Assembly (NCBI GenBank): GCA_947476065.1
Contig: CANJPG010000022.1
Coordinates: 1-44,601 of the forward strand
DNA length: 44,601 nucleotides
Source of the DNA: Fidelibacterota bacterium
GTDB taxonomy: Bacteria; Pseudomonadota; Alphaproteobacteria; Rhodospirillales; Rhodospirillaceae
Direction of reading: 5' to 3'
Made by a program: the position numbers and the translations under genes. The notes under the pieces are model-generated. The model was not told the DNA's origin. It ran no database searches and worked only from the letters and a program-made list of their open reading frames with translations. Positions 44,428-44,601 of this stretch are shown here, piece after piece; position 1 is the first letter of the stretch, and each line of letters opens with the position of its first letter.

Positions 44428-44447
44428 ATGGCGCACCCAGCGGGTGA
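44319..44447 (+). CDS. Possible 42-residue ORF overlapping the transposase start
   Basis: ATG 44319 is preceded by a perfect GGAGG at 5-base spacing, unusual for a chance frame. The 42-residue product contains [20 protein letters not shown] and is rich in Cys and Trp. It ends in TGA at 44445-44447, 20 bases inside the transposase frame, which is offset. No family is recognised. It could be a leader peptide coupled to transposase translation, or a remnant of older sequence. Confidence 0.3.
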   Translation: MKFVNPHSPDEHMSCKWVCIDSDIGISSLCRWIEDNHGAPSG

Positions 44448-44601
44448 AGCGGATTCCGGTGTTTCCAGGCTCGATTTCGACCGCCGTCTCAAGCTGGAAT
44501 TTCACGGTGCCAACGTCACATCCGATGCAGGGTTGCTCGCCTACCGCGAGTTGGACGACGCGCTTGGCTTGACGGCGCTGGCAGGTGCATTGCTATCGGA
44601 C
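44428..44601 (+). CDS. IS1380-family transposase, N-terminal part cut by window edge
   Basis: The frame opens at ATG 44428, with GAGGA 6 bases upstream, and runs off the window after 58 codons. [21 protein letters not shown] followed by [12 protein letters not shown] is the characteristic N-terminus of IS1380-family transposases. Only the first part is visible, so catalytic residues and intactness cannot be judged. Confidence 0.85.
   Translation, partial: MAHPAGEADSGVSRLDFDRRLKLEFHGANVTSDAGLLAYRELDDALGLTALAGALLSD

Noticed and set aside
1-44601. CRISPR arrays, tRNA or rRNA genes, prophage genes
   Set aside because: No regularly spaced repeats, no T-loop/anticodon cloverleaf, no rRNA segment and no phage structural genes were recognised. 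A tRNAscan or covariance search would be decisive for small RNAs.

Overview
The window looks like a chromosomal segment of a GC-rich alphaproteobacterium, probably of a Rhodospirillales-like lineage; the order is inferred from gene content only. The evidence is the run of genes typical of that class: a mitofilin-like gene before hemY; tsaB-rimI-fur; miaB-phoH-ybeY-corC-lnt-XRE regulator-metK-trmB; rimP-nusA-ylxR-infB-rbfA-truB-rpsO-pnp; mmcB; and lpoA-rsmI-yraN-SirB1-gshB. No tRNA, rRNA, CRISPR array or prophage was seen.

Layout. 1-2568: an inner-membrane pair, a mitofilin/HemX-like protein (cut by the left edge) and HemY. 2565-5241: a VanX-type dipeptidase (minus), tsaB and rimI (plus), a TusA-like protein (minus), and a Fur/Mur regulator. 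5369-7376: olsB-olsA for ornithine lipid. 7519-12920: a tightly overlapping miaB-phoH-ybeY-corC-lnt operon. 13073-15627: an XRE regulator, an intrinsic terminator, then metK-trmB. 15654-22858: the transcription/translation operon rimP-nusA-ylxR/L7Ae-infB-rbfA-truB-rpsO, with its own promoter and a terminator hairpin in the leader. 22859-26073: a structured leader, pnp and a glycerophosphodiester phosphodiesterase. 26122-28829: a promoter driving a nitronate monooxygenase-like flavoprotein with a four-cysteine tail and a class V PLP enzyme. 28826-29980: panD (long C-terminal extension) and a GNAT gene (minus). 30148-30639: mmcB. 30649-33514 (minus): UDP-glucuronate decarboxylase, hldE and a small I78-like lipoprotein, an envelope sugar group. 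33814-36297: two tandem paralogues with degenerate GGDEF-like and EAL-like halves; the second is split by an in-frame TGA. 36409-38559: a SYLF (Ysc84) protein and an LpoA-like lipoprotein, convergent. 38529-44161: rsmI, a damaged yraN, a SirB1-like protein, gshB, an MscS channel and a yifB/comM interrupted by TAA. 44428-44601: the start of an IS1380-family transposase, cut by the right edge.

Most of the window is housekeeping and intact. The last 10 kb is different: three coding sequences are interrupted (EAL-like gene, yraN, yifB) and an insertion sequence follows. This is either local gene decay or sequence/assembly error, and raw reads would settle it. The most unusual biology is the tandem pair of non-catalytic GGDEF/EAL-like proteins, the four-cysteine nitronate monooxygenase variant with its PLP partner, and the extended PanD. 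Several genes appear to use TTG or GTG starts (metK, trmB, rimP, ylxR, the phosphodiesterase, lpoA, truB, panD, mscS); some of these rest on weak ribosome-site evidence.
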